Below, piece after piece: positions 1 through 5,543 of a DNA stretch of 10,665 nt. The translations under genes and the position numbers were made by a program. Each line of letters begins with the position of its first letter. Position 1 is the stretch's first letter. The notes beneath the pieces are model-generated. The model was not told the origin of the DNA. It ran no database searches and saw nothing but the letters and a program-made list of their open reading frames with translations. Source of the DNA: Armatimonadetes bacterium RBG_19FT_COMBO_69_19 (GTDB lineage Bacteria; Sysuimicrobiota; Sysuimicrobiia; Sysuimicrobiales; Kaftiobacteriaceae); the NCBI GenBank assembly GCA_001768125.1, contig MENB01000050.1, forward strand, positions 1,257-11,921, read 5' to 3'.

Positions 1-224
1 TTTTGCTCGGGGGCCTGACGCAGGTGGTCACCTACTACCGGATGGGCCTGTACACGCTGTCGCTCGCGCTGTACGCGGTGGCCGCGTGCGTGCCGGCGCT
101 GGTCGGCACGCGCCTGGGGTTCTGGGTGCAGGACCGGCTCAGCGCCGTGGCGTTCCGCCGCGCGGTCCTGCTGCTCGTCCTGGCGAGCTCGCTGAACCTC
201 CTCCTGCGTGCGCTGCGGTCTTAG
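1..224 (+). CDS. TauE/SafE-type (TSUP) permease, C-terminal fragment
   Basis: The gene enters the window already open and ends at TAG 222-224, so only about the last 73 residues are visible. They hold a hydrophobic segment ([17 protein letters not shown]), then a short basic/amphipathic stretch ([17 protein letters not shown]), then a final hydrophobic helix ([16 protein letters not shown]). This is how sulfite exporter TauE/SafE (TSUP) proteins end: a G-x-R-x-G-x-x-x-x-[DR]-R-L-S-x-x-x-F-R-R turn followed by the last membrane helix. Family members move small anions or organosulfur compounds across the inner membrane; the substrate here cannot be told. The stop codon overlaps that of the convergent dehydratase gene (221-223), leaving no room for a terminator. 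Family call is likely but rests on the tail only. Confidence 0.72.
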   Translation, partial: LLGGLTQVVTYYRMGLYTLSLALYAVAACVPALVGTRLGFWVQDRLSAVAFRRAVLLLVLASSLNLLLRALRS

Positions 225-571
225 GCGCGGGAGGGGAGGTACAACCGGTCGGCCTTCGCCGCCATGATGAAGTCGTTGCGGTGGAGGCCGCGGATCTTGT
301 GGGTCCACCAGGTCACGGCGACCTTACCCCACTCCGTGAGGATGGCCGGATGGTGGCCTTCCTCTTCGGCGATCGTTCCGACGCGGTTCGTGAAGTCCAG
401 CGCCTTCACGAAGTTCTCGAACGTGAAGACGCGCTGCAGGCGCTTGATGCCGTCTCGCTCGACGACCTGCCAGTCCGGCACGTGCGCCTTCATCTGCGCG
501 ATCTCCGCGTCTGACATCGGCGGCTCGCCGCCCCTGCAGGCCACGCACTTCTGGTGCGCCAGCTCGGTCAT
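221..571 (-). CDS. phhB: 4a-hydroxytetrahydrobiopterin (pterin-4a-carbinolamine) dehydratase
   Basis: A 116-residue protein of the PCD/DCoH family, which dehydrates 4a-hydroxytetrahydropterin to the quinonoid dihydropterin after aromatic amino acid hydroxylation; bacterial copies can also serve molybdopterin metabolism. The family signature is visible: H73-H74-P75, then W81-x-x-V-x-V-x-W and T90-H91, giving the three catalytic-site histidines, and a closing L-H-R-N-D-F-x-x-A-x-K-A-D. The N-terminus carries [10 protein letters not shown], common in bacterial members. ATG 571 was chosen over ATG 577 because GGAGG sits directly against 577 but about six bases before 571. The gene lies 64 bases after the oxidoreductase gene on the same strand and may have its own promoter in that gap. 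No aromatic amino acid hydroxylase gene is nearby, so its partner is unknown. Confidence 0.93.
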   Translation of the reverse strand: MTELAHQKCVACRGGEPPMSDAEIAQMKAHVPDWQVVERDGIKRLQRVFTFENFVKALDFTNRVGTIAEEEGHHPAILTEWGKVAVTWWTHKIRGLHRNDFIMAAKADRLYLPSRA

Positions 572-603
572 TGCCATCCTCCGCTCGGTGAAGGAGTCAT
601 CCC

Positions 604-609
604 TATATA
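604..609 (-). promoter_or_regulatory. possible -10 element upstream of the pterin dehydratase gene
   Basis: In the 64-base gap between the oxidoreductase stop (636) and the dehydratase start (571), the minus strand reads CGTATATAGGG, an AT island in very GC-rich DNA. TATATA would suit a -10 box with transcription starting about 26 bases before the ATG. No convincing -35 sequence stands 16-18 bases further upstream, so this is a weak call. Confidence 0.22.
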
Positions 610-635
610 CGAGTGTTCCCTGCCCGGGCTTCCCG

Positions 636-1622
636 TCACCCAACGTCGGCGGGGGCGCCCGTCTGGGCGGCGCGGCGCAGCGCATCCAGGACCCGCATGT
701 TGGCGATCGCTTCCGCCGGCGGGTGGCGCGCCGGTTCGCCCGCGACGACATCGCCGAAGTGGTCGATCATCCGCACGTACTGGTTCGTCCCCGCCACCTC
801 GACGCGCTCGTCCGGCTGCCCGCGCGAGCGGCGGATGATGAGCTCGGCCGGCTCTTCCTCAGGCTGGAAGGGTCGGGTCAGCAGCACGGCGCCGTCCGGA
901 CCGACGACCTCGCACATCTGCCGGTACGGCGTGCGCAGCCCGCAGTCCACGAGCGCCATCCGGTTTCCGGAGAAGCGCAGGGCGCCGGCCAGCCGCACGT
1001 CCACGTCGCGCTCATAGTCCGCTGAGGCGAACGCGGTGCGGGGCTCCCCCAGGACGAGCCGGCTGATGTTGACGCAGTAACAGCCGACGTCCAGCAGCCC
1101 GCCGCCGCCGAGGGCCGCGTCGAGCCGGATGTTGGCGCTCCCCGCGACGGCGAACGTGAAGGCCGCCCGGACCAGCCACGGGTCGCCGATCGCCCCGGCG
1201 CGGAGCATCTCCTGCAGGCGCTCGATCTGGGGATGAAAGCGGTACATGAACGCTTCCAGCAGGACGACGCCCGCGCGCGCGCAGGCGTCCACCATCGCCG
1301 CCGCGTCTTCGGCGGTGATTCCGAGCGGTTTCTCGCAGAGCACGTGCTTGCCCGCCGCCGCCGCGCGCTCCGTCCAGGGTCGGTGCAGGTTGTTCGGGAG
1401 CGGGATGTAGACGGCGTCCACCTCGCGATCGGCGAGGAGCGCCTCGTACGCGCCATAGACGTGGGGGATGCCGAACCGGCCGGCGATCTCCTCCGCGCGG
1501 CGCTGGTCCCGGCTCGCCACGGCGTAGAGCATGCCGGCCCGGGAGCGCGCGATCGCGGGCATGACGCGCCGCACGGCGATCGATGCCGCGCCGAGGATGC
1601 CCCACCGCAGCCGCCCGGACAT
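636..1622 (-). CDS. Gfo/Idh/MocA-family NAD(P)-dependent oxidoreductase
   Basis: A 328-residue sugar- or polyol-type dehydrogenase. The N-terminal Rossmann fold opens with [10 protein letters not shown] (residues 7-16). The family's active-site E-K-P is at 97-99 in [11 protein letters not shown], following the N-N-L-H segment (77-80). The C-terminal alpha/beta domain carries G-G-G-x-L-x-D-V-G-x-Y (172-182), with D178 and Y182 at positions usually involved in substrate binding and catalysis. Length is normal. ATG 1622 lies three bases after the stop of the ExoD-like gene, so the two are co-transcribed and probably translationally coupled. Closest named groups are glucose-fructose oxidoreductase and xylose/inositol dehydrogenases, but the substrate cannot be set from sequence. 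The ExoD neighbour hints at surface polysaccharide or sugar chemistry; that is inference. Confidence 0.92.
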   Translation of the reverse strand: MSGRLRWGILGAASIAVRRVMPAIARSRAGMLYAVASRDQRRAEEIAGRFGIPHVYGAYEALLADREVDAVYIPLPNNLHRPWTERAAAAGKHVLCEKPLGITAEDAAAMVDACARAGVVLLEAFMYRFHPQIERLQEMLRAGAIGDPWLVRAAFTFAVAGSANIRLDAALGGGGLLDVGCYCVNISRLVLGEPRTAFASADYERDVDVRLAGALRFSGNRMALVDCGLRTPYRQMCEVVGPDGAVLLTRPFQPEEEPAELIIRRSRGQPDERVEVAGTNQYVRMIDHFGDVVAGEPARHPPAEAIANMRVLDALRRAAQTGAPADVG

Positions 1623-1625
1623 CCC

Positions 1626-2231
1626 CTACAGCCCGAACAGCCGGTTGAATAGTCCGTACAGGGTGCTCAGCCCGAACACGATGATGAGCACGACGGCCGT
1701 CGTGAGGAGGAACCCGATGAGCAGGAAGACACTGTCCCGGTTCAACAGGCCGATGCCGAGGAGCAGCACGGCGAGCGCTGGGACGGTGTTCAGGAAGGGC
1801 AGGGGGAAGAACAGCACGATGCCAAGCACGAGTACGCCCAGCGCCACGGCGCGCGCCGTGATCCGATCGTCCACGAAGAGCGGCCGGGGCCGCGAGTACC
1901 GCTCGATCCTCCGGACGACGGGAACGCCGCGATGCCGCAGGGCCACGATGGCGCGGGGGCTCAGTCGGTAGCGACGCGCCCGCGGGGGCAGCCACGGCTG
2001 GTCCAGCCCGATGAGCATCTGGACGGCAAGGATGATGTAGAGGAGGCCGATGACCGCGGCGGATCCCGGCGGCAGGATCGGGATCATCGTCGGCAAGGCG
2101 AGGACGATCATGAGCAGGCCGAACCCGCGGCGGGCCATGCGGTCGACGAGCTCGCCGAGCGTCACGATCTCGTCGGCGATCGTCTGTGCGAGGATGGTCG
2201 ACAGCGGCTCGACCTCGGAGCGGGCGATCAT
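1626..2231 (-). CDS. exoD: ExoD-family (exopolysaccharide synthesis) membrane protein
   Basis: A 201-residue integral membrane protein. It begins with a short amphipathic stretch (S-T-I-L-A-Q-T-I-A-D-E-I-V-T-L-G-E-L-V-D-R-M), then R-R-G-F-G-L-L-M-I-V-L-A-L-P, then the proline-rich P-T-M-I-P-I-L-P-P-G turn typical of ExoD. Several more hydrophobic helices follow in the C-terminal half (from about residue 125: ARAVALGVLVLGIVLFFPLP and beyond). ExoD was named from rhizobial exopolysaccharide mutants and its biochemical role is unknown. ATG 2231 fits the family's usual start and length, but no clear Shine-Dalgarno sequence precedes it; ATG 2285 is an in-frame alternative that would add residues unlike the family. 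First gene of the minus-strand group; its stop is three bases before the oxidoreductase ATG. Confidence 0.85.
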   Translation of the reverse strand: MIARSEVEPLSTILAQTIADEIVTLGELVDRMARRGFGLLMIVLALPTMIPILPPGSAAVIGLLYIILAVQMLIGLDQPWLPPRARRYRLSPRAIVALRHRGVPVVRRIERYSRPRPLFVDDRITARAVALGVLVLGIVLFFPLPFLNTVPALAVLLLGIGLLNRDSVFLLIGFLLTTAVVLIIVFGLSTLYGLFNRLFGL

Positions 2232-2348
2232 CGTGGATTGGAGAGTTCCACGGGGAACGGGGATGGTCCCTGCGGGAGCGGTCATCCAGGGAGGCCATCT
2301 CAGGCCGTCACAGGAGTCTCCCCCCGGCACGGGGAAAGGGTCAGCACG
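2232..2348. promoter_or_regulatory. divergent intergenic region with two short inverted repeats
   Basis: This 117-base gap must hold promoters for both the ExoD group (minus) and the five-gene plus-strand operon. No sigma-70-like hexamer pair stands out. Two small inverted repeats lie back to back: GTTCC-N4-GGAAC (2245-2258) and TCCC-N3-GGGA (2267-2277). They could be operator half-sites or chance in GC-rich DNA. GGGGAAAGGG (2331-2340) serves as ribosome-binding sequence for the gene starting at 2349. Confidence 0.35.
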
Positions 2349-2738
2349 ATGCTCTGGGTGGTGCTGCTCCTCGCCGCGGTCGTGCTGGCCGGCACCACGG
2401 AGGCTCCGGCGCAGGAGACGCCTCGCCCGGAGGTCATCGCCAAGAACCTGGCCCAGAACGTGCTCGGCGAGGGCACCGTGCGCGCGGTCCGCGTCTCGCG
2501 GGACCGGCGCGAGATCGACATCGCCTGGGACGCGGTGCTCTACCGCTCGACCCACACCCCGGCGCACAACCGTGAGCAGCTCCGGGGTGAAGCGGAGCTG
2601 GCCACGGGGTCGATCATGGGCGTGATGCGGCCGCAGGTCATCCGCTTCACGATCCTGCTGGATGCGCGGGCCATCGCCCGCGGCGAGCGAACGTGGGAGG
2701 GTTTCACGATCACCTATGGGCAAGAGTTCGGCAAGTAA
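2349..2738 (+). CDS. small exported protein of unknown function
   Basis: A 129-residue protein I do not recognise. Residues 1-23 form a clean signal peptide (M-L-W then a run of V/L/A ending T-T-E-A-P-A), with probable cleavage after A-P-A near residue 21, so the mature protein of about 108 residues should be periplasmic or surface-exposed. There is no lipobox cysteine. The mature part looks mixed alpha/beta: an acidic-basic first half (NVLGEGTVRAVRVSRDRREI), an I-D-I-A-W-D-A-V-L-Y strand, then G-V-M-R-P-Q-V-I-R-F-T-I-L-L-D, and a W-E-G-F-T-I-T-Y end. The ATG is preceded by an AAAGG-type ribosome-binding sequence about nine bases away. It heads an operon in which every gene overlaps the next; its last 23 bases overlap the next start. 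Confidence 0.78.
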   Translation: MLWVVLLLAAVVLAGTTEAPAQETPRPEVIAKNLAQNVLGEGTVRAVRVSRDRREIDIAWDAVLYRSTHTPAHNREQLRGEAELATGSIMGVMRPQVIRFTILLDARAIARGERTWEGFTITYGQEFGK

Positions 2739-3156
2739 CCCGCTGACGCCCGACGACCGCCGCTTCCTGGCCGCGATCGTGCACCAGGTCTGGCGGGCCT
2801 GCCAGGCCTTCGTCACCGTGGCGGTCGAGCGTGGTCCGTCCGAGGCGCGCTATACGCTCGATGAGCTCGGGGACTGGGCCGGCGCCCAGCGCCGCCTGCT
2901 GGCGCAGCGGCGGACGCGCGACGTGACGGCCGCGGGATTGCGCGTGGGCCGCGATCTCCTCGAGGACGTGGATTCGATCTGCCGCCGGATGGGACACATC
3001 CTCGGCGGGCTCGACCGCGCGTCGGTTAGCCCCGAGAAAGCCGAAGAGGTAGCCCTGGCCCTCATCGAAGGGGTCGTGGGCTGGACGAGTCTGATGGCCT
3101 CGCAGCTGGGCATCACGCGCCATCTGCGTCCGCAGATGCTCGAGTTTGAGGGTTGA
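2716..3156 (+). CDS. hypothetical helical protein
   Basis: A 146-residue soluble protein of no family I recognise. It is largely alpha-helical and amphipathic, with F-L-A-A-I-V-H-Q-V-W-R-A-C-Q-A-F near residues 17-32, an R/Q-rich segment (W-A-G-A-Q-R-R-L-L-A-Q-R-R) in the middle, and a final helix before the C-terminus. It has two cysteines (in W-R-A-C-Q and S-I-C-R-R) and no signal peptide. ATG 2716 lies inside the preceding gene, 23 bases before that gene's stop; the nearest purine-rich sequence (GGGAGGG near 2697) is rather far away, so reinitiation or coupling is likely. Its 3' end overlaps the start of the rhodanese by 11 bases. The overlaps on both sides suggest its product works with its neighbours, but no function can be given. 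Confidence 0.75.
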   Translation: MGKSSASNPLTPDDRRFLAAIVHQVWRACQAFVTVAVERGPSEARYTLDELGDWAGAQRRLLAQRRTRDVTAAGLRVGRDLLEDVDSICRRMGHILGGLDRASVSPEKAEEVALALIEGVVGWTSLMASQLGITRHLRPQMLEFEG

Positions 3157-3961
3157 GCGGCACTTCCCCGAGATCGAGCGCATCACGGTCGACGAGGCCA
3201 GGCGCCGGGTCGCTTCAGGCTCGGGCCTGTTCGTCGACGTGCGGCGCGCCGATGCGTATGCCGCCGGCCACATCCCCGGCGCCGTCTCCGCTCCCGCACG
3301 GCTGCTGATCGCCCGCGCCCGCGTGCTGCCGCTCGGTCGAGATCCCATCCTGTATTGAACCTGACCCGGGGAAACTCTGGCCGCCCGGGTGGTGGCCACG
3401 CTGAGACGGCAGAGCTATCCCGGGGCCGTCGCGCTGCTCGGGGGGCTGGCGCGGTGGATCGGCCGGGGATATCCCCTGGAATACGGAGAGGATGTGAGGA
3501 TGACCCCGGCTGCAGTGGATTTCAACCACGCGCTGTGTGACATCGAGGCGATCGCATTGCGGGGCGATGCGGCCGCGGGGCAGCCGGTCGTCGACTACCT
3601 CCACGACCGGTTCCCCGACTACTCCTGGGTCGGCATCTACTGGGTCGAGGGTTCGGACCTCGTGCTGGGCCCCTGGAAGGGCCCCGAAGCCACCGAGCAC
3701 ACCCGCATCCCCATCGGGACCGGCGTCTGCGGCGCTGCCGCCGCGTCCGGCAAGACCGAGGTGGTCGCCGACGTCTCGAAGGATCCGCGCTACCTCGCCT
3801 GCTTCCCGTACACGAAGTCGGAGATCGTCGTCCCCATCTTCCGCGGCGGCTCGGTCATCGGCGAGATCGACATCGACGGCAGCCGCCTCAACGCCTTCGG
3901 CCCTGAAGACCAGCGGTTCCTCGAGCGCGTCGCGGAGGTGCTCGCCCGCACCCGGCGCTGA
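3146..3961 (+). CDS. rhodanese with putative Sec-x-Sec active site, in frame with an fRMsr-like GAF domain
   Basis: Read from TTG 3146 with two TGA codons translated, this is a 271-residue protein. Residues 12-113 form a single rhodanese (sulfurtransferase) domain: I-T-V-D-E-A-R-R-R-V, then F-V-D-V-R-R-x-D-A-Y-A-A-G-H-I-P-G-A (the usual D-V-R...G-H-I-P-G-A block), then I-L-Y-[TGA]-T-[TGA]-P-G-E-x-x-A-A-R-V, then A-L-L-G-G-L-A-R-W-I-G-R-G-Y-P-L-E. Relatives have C-x-C-P-x-E at the loop, the first cysteine being catalytic; here both codons are TGA (residues 71 and 73) and the domain has no cysteine left. No other stop or frameshift occurs up to 3961. The linker leads directly into the GAF domain (residue 119 on). 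The TTG start is the only reasonable one after the last in-frame stop and overlaps the upstream gene by 11 bases. Alternatives: a pseudogene (rhodanese ending at 3358) or a separate GAF protein from 3500. Confidence 0.7.
3356..3364 (+). other. two in-frame TGA codons, putative selenocysteine sites (TGA-ACC-TGA)
   Basis: TGA at 3356-3358 follows I-L-Y, and TGA at 3362-3364 precedes P-G-E. In rhodaneses of this type the same positions hold C-[ST]-C-P-[NAG]-E, and Cys codons (TGC/TGT) differ from TGA by one base. Elsewhere in the window TGA ends many intact genes (for example 3959-3961 and 4705-4707), so TGA is not generally reassigned. Two independent nonsense mutations exactly on both cysteines, with no other damage, would be an odd coincidence. 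Confidence 0.65.
3375..3405 (+). promoter_or_regulatory. candidate bacterial SECIS hairpin
   Basis: Bases 3378-3385 (TGGCCGCC) pair with 3391-3398 (GGTGGCCA) in an 8-bp stem with one G-U pair, closing a 5-nt loop CGGGT (3386-3390). CTC 3375-3377 can pair with GAG 3403-3405 across a four-base bulge. Bacterial SECIS elements lie inside the coding region just after the UGA, with a small G-containing loop roughly 16-37 bases downstream. Here the loop starts 21 bases after the second TGA and 27 after the first, so one hairpin could serve both. A competing CCCGGG/CCCGGG hairpin (3365-3370 with 3384-3389) is possible. Confidence 0.5.
3500..3961 (+). CDS. GAF-domain protein, free methionine-R-sulfoxide reductase-like
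   Basis: A GAF domain of 153 residues if started at ATG 3500, which has a good AGAGG-type Shine-Dalgarno sequence eight bases before it; the same frame is also open from the rhodanese upstream, so it may be made both alone and as a fusion. Family features are the D-Y-S-W-V-G-I-Y-W region (40-48), L-V-L-G-P-W-x-G (54-61), R-I-P-I-G-T-G-V-C-G (69-78), D-P-R-Y-L-A-C-F (95-102) and S-E-I-V-V-P-I (107-113). Characterised fRMsr enzymes, which reduce free methionine-R-sulfoxide in the cytosol, use three cysteines (84, 94, 118 in E. coli). C77 and C101 match the last two with identical spacing of 24, while the first is replaced by H67. It is therefore MsrC-like but may differ in its resolving chemistry. 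Its stop overlaps the next ATG by one base. Confidence 0.85.
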   Translation: MTPAAVDFNHALCDIEAIALRGDAAAGQPVVDYLHDRFPDYSWVGIYWVEGSDLVLGPWKGPEATEHTRIPIGTGVCGAAAASGKTEVVADVSKDPRYLACFPYTKSEIVVPIFRGGSVIGEIDIDGSRLNAFGPEDQRFLERVAEVLARTRR

Positions 3962-4707
3962 TGGACATCTACCTGGACACGGCGGCATCCGGGCGGGTCA
4001 TGGCGCATCTCCTCGAGCCGCCAGGGCTGGGTATGCGATTCGAATCACGCGAGGAGATGGCCCACCGTCTGCCCGGGGCGATCCGTGCCCACCTGGGCTG
4101 GCTCGCCTCGCACGGTGAGTCCGTGGCCTCCGACCCCCATCCTACCTATCGCATCGTGGAAGAGGTCGCCATGGCCGGCAACTTCGAGTCCGGCGACGAC
4201 GTTGGGATCTTCCGGCCTGACTTCATGCCCGTCACCGATCCCGAGATCGAGCGCTATCTGCGTATCGCGGGCTATGCGCACGAGGATCTCCTCGCGCTCG
4301 TCGAGTCCCTTGATGATGCGGTCCTCGACTGGGTGCGCGACGAGCGGACGCGGCCGATCCGGAAGGTGATCCGGCACATCGTGGGCGCGGAGCTGTGGTA
4401 CATGGGCCGGATCATCGACGATCCCGATCGCGTGCCCCTCCCGGAGGTGATCGCCGACGCGGACCGGCGCATCGACGCCACCGACGATCAGATCGAGCGC
4501 GTGCGGATCGTGTGGCCGGCGTTCCGGCGATGGGCGCAGAGTCTGACCCCCGACCTGCGCGGCCGGGTCACCGTGCCGATCTGGTGGACCCACCTGCCGG
4601 GGGAGCGCTGGACGGCGCGGAAGATGCTGCGGAGGTGCATCGAGCACTGCCGCGAACACACCCGCAGCATCGAGCAGATCCTGGTCGCGTACCGGGAGCG
4701 GAGATGA
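3961..4707 (+). CDS. two-domain protein: HicB-like N-terminus plus DinB-family domain
   Basis: A 248-residue cytosolic protein. Residues 1-53 look like a HicB-type fold: a short strand, then V-M-A-H-L-L-E-P-P-G-L-G-M-R-F-E-S-R-E-E-M and a helix (LPGAIRAHLGWLASHGE), as in the antitoxin-like HicB domain. From about residue 93 there is a DinB/YfiT-like four-helix bundle with the metal-binding triad H139 (V-I-R-H-I-V-G-A-E-L-W-Y), H229 and H233 (I-E-H-C-R-E-H-T-R-S-I). DinB relatives include thiol-transferases that act with bacillithiol, mycothiol or glutathione, so a thiol-linked role beside a rhodanese and an Msr-like protein would make sense; this is inference. ATG 3961 overlaps the upstream TGA (TGATG), indicating translational coupling. 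No HicA toxin gene is present, so this is not an ordinary toxin-antitoxin pair. Confidence 0.82.
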   Translation: MDIYLDTAASGRVMAHLLEPPGLGMRFESREEMAHRLPGAIRAHLGWLASHGESVASDPHPTYRIVEEVAMAGNFESGDDVGIFRPDFMPVTDPEIERYLRIAGYAHEDLLALVESLDDAVLDWVRDERTRPIRKVIRHIVGAELWYMGRIIDDPDRVPLPEVIADADRRIDATDDQIERVRIVWPAFRRWAQSLTPDLRGRVTVPIWWTHLPGERWTARKMLRRCIEHCREHTRSIEQILVAYRERR

Positions 4708-4800
4708 AGGGGGTGAGCGCCGCGGGCATCCTGACCAGACGTGCAGCGGTTCGCGCGCGAGCAGCGGCTGGGATTCGTGGCGACGGTCCGCCCGGACGGC
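4704..4800 (+). pseudogene. 5' remnant of a pyridoxamine 5'-phosphate oxidase-family gene
   Basis: ATG 4704 overlaps the DinB stop (ATGA) and begins M-K-G-V-S-A-A-G-I-L-T. After a change of frame around 4734-4737 it continues from CCA 4735 as P-D-V-Q-R-F-A-R-E-Q-R-L-G-F-V-A-T-V-R-P-D-G, ending at 4800. Together this matches the start of PPOX-fold flavin proteins (G-I-L-T-P-D-x-Q-R-x-x-R-E-Q-R-L-G-F-V-A-T-V-x-P-D-G). The rest of the fold (over 100 residues) is missing: past 4800 the frame runs through a tandem repeat into unrelated sequence and stops. It is a truncated, frameshifted last gene of the operon. Confidence 0.7.
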
Positions 4801-4964
4801 GTACTGGGCCGCCGCCAGGCCGTCTGCCGCCAAGCCGTCTGCGAACCGCTAGCGGAATCTCGGTCGCCCGGGGTCGTCGAGCAAGCGCCACGGCGCCGTC
4901 CTTGACGAGTAGCGCCGCGACCCGGCCCAGCGGATGCGTGGGGCTCATCACGGATTCGCGGCGC
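4801..4964. other. gene-free stretch with debris between the operon and tag
   Basis: Apart from the tandem repeat, this holds a perfect 10-bp palindrome CCGCTAGCGG (4846-4855) and, on the minus strand just downstream of tag, a short open stretch from GTG 4951/ATG 4948. That stretch reads M-S-P-T-H-P-L-G-R-V-A-A-L-L-V-K-D-G and then A-V-A-L-A-R-R-P-R. It resembles the first strand pair of a Nudix hydrolase (V-A-A-L-L-V-x-D-G-x-V-x-L-x-R-R), but no Nudix box follows. It may be another truncated gene start. No clear terminator is seen. Confidence 0.4.
4811..4840 (+). repeat. 15-bp tandem duplication
   Basis: Two adjacent copies of a 15-base unit, GCCGCCAGGCCGTCT (4811-4825) and GCCGCCAAGCCGTCT (4826-4840), differ at one base. 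The repeat starts ten bases after the PPOX-like similarity ends, in non-coding debris, and probably marks slippage or a rearrangement scar. Confidence 0.8.
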
Positions 4965-5543
4965 TCATGAGAGCCGGCGGCAGCGGAAACAGTCGACCAG
5001 GTGGTCGTTCACGAGGCCCACGGCCTGCATGAAGGCGTAGCAAATCGTGGGGCCGACGAACCGAAAGCCGCGGCGCCGGAGCTCCTTGCTCATCGCGACC
5101 GAGTCATCGGTGTTCGCCGGGATGTCCTGGAGACGCCGGCGGCGTCCCTGTAGCGGCCTGCCGTCCACGAACTGCCAGATGAAGCGATCGAATGAGCCGA
5201 ATTCGCCCTGGACCTGCAGGCATGCCTTCGCGTTGCCGATCGCCGCGTCGATCTTGGCCCGGTTGCGGATGATCCCCTCATCGCGCATGAGCCGCCGGAT
5301 GTCGGCGGCCCCGTACCGGGCAACCTTCCGAGGGTCGAAGCCGTCGAAGGCCGCGCGGAAGTTGTCGCGCTTGCGCAGGACGGTGTCCCAGCTCAAGCCA
5401 GCCTGCATGCCCTCGAGGATGAGGAATTCGAACAGCGTCCGGTCATCGTGGCAGGGGACCCCCCATTCTTCGTCATGGTAGGTGGTCATCAGCGCACTCC
5501 CGAGCGCCCAGGAGCAGCGGATGCGGTCGGCGGTCGCCGCCAT
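4965..5543 (-). CDS. tag: DNA-3-methyladenine glycosylase I
   Basis: A 192-residue base-excision repair enzyme that removes 3-methyladenine from alkylated DNA. It matches the Tag family from end to end: R-C-S-W (C10), Y-H-D-E-E-W-G-V-P (H23), D-D-R-T-L-F-E-F-L-I-L-E-G-M-Q-A-G-L-S-W with the active-site Glu-Gly region, K-R-D-N-F-R-A-A-F-D-G-F-D-P, then R-G-F-R-F-V-G-P-T-I-C-Y-A-F-M-Q-A-x-G-L-V-N-D-H, and a final C-F-R. C10, H23, H181 and C185 are the four ligands of the structural zinc site. Length is normal. ATG 5543 has GGAGGGAG about four bases before it. It is transcribed away from the ABC operon and points at the debris region. No ada or alk genes are seen. Confidence 0.96.
   Translation of the reverse strand: MAATADRIRCSWALGSALMTTYHDEEWGVPCHDDRTLFEFLILEGMQAGLSWDTVLRKRDNFRAAFDGFDPRKVARYGAADIRRLMRDEGIIRNRAKIDAAIGNAKACLQVQGEFGSFDRFIWQFVDGRPLQGRRRRLQDIPANTDDSVAMSKELRRRGFRFVGPTICYAFMQAVGLVNDHLVDCFRCRRLS

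Noticed and set aside
1012..2298. A 428-codon minus-strand frame over ExoD and the oxidoreductase.
   Set aside because: It is a shifted frame of two recognised genes and is R/P/A-rich with no domain.
1932..2348. In-frame upstream extension of the small exported protein.
   Set aside because: It overlaps ExoD antisense and would bury the signal peptide; ATG 2349 has a ribosome-binding sequence and gives a proper N-terminal signal.
3146..3358. A plain pseudogene reading of the rhodanese.
   Set aside because: Not fully excluded, but the only lesions are TGA at the two motif cysteines, with the frame and the conserved second half intact, so selenocysteine is the better explanation.
3356..3364. 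General reassignment of TGA (as in some reduced genomes) as the explanation of the two in-frame TGAs.
   Set aside because: TGA ends several intact genes in the window at the expected length (636, 3959, 4705, 4965, 6497, 7362, 8515, 10613), and the DNA is GC-rich, unlike code-reassigned genomes.
3961..4120. A HicAB toxin-antitoxin system at the HicB-like domain.
   Set aside because: No HicA-like small toxin gene lies on either side, and the HicB-like part is fused to a DinB domain.
4846..4855. Palindrome CCGCTAGCGG as a regulatory or attachment site.
   Set aside because: A single 10-bp palindrome in debris, with no second copy, integrase or nearby start codon; reported only as part of the gene-free stretch.
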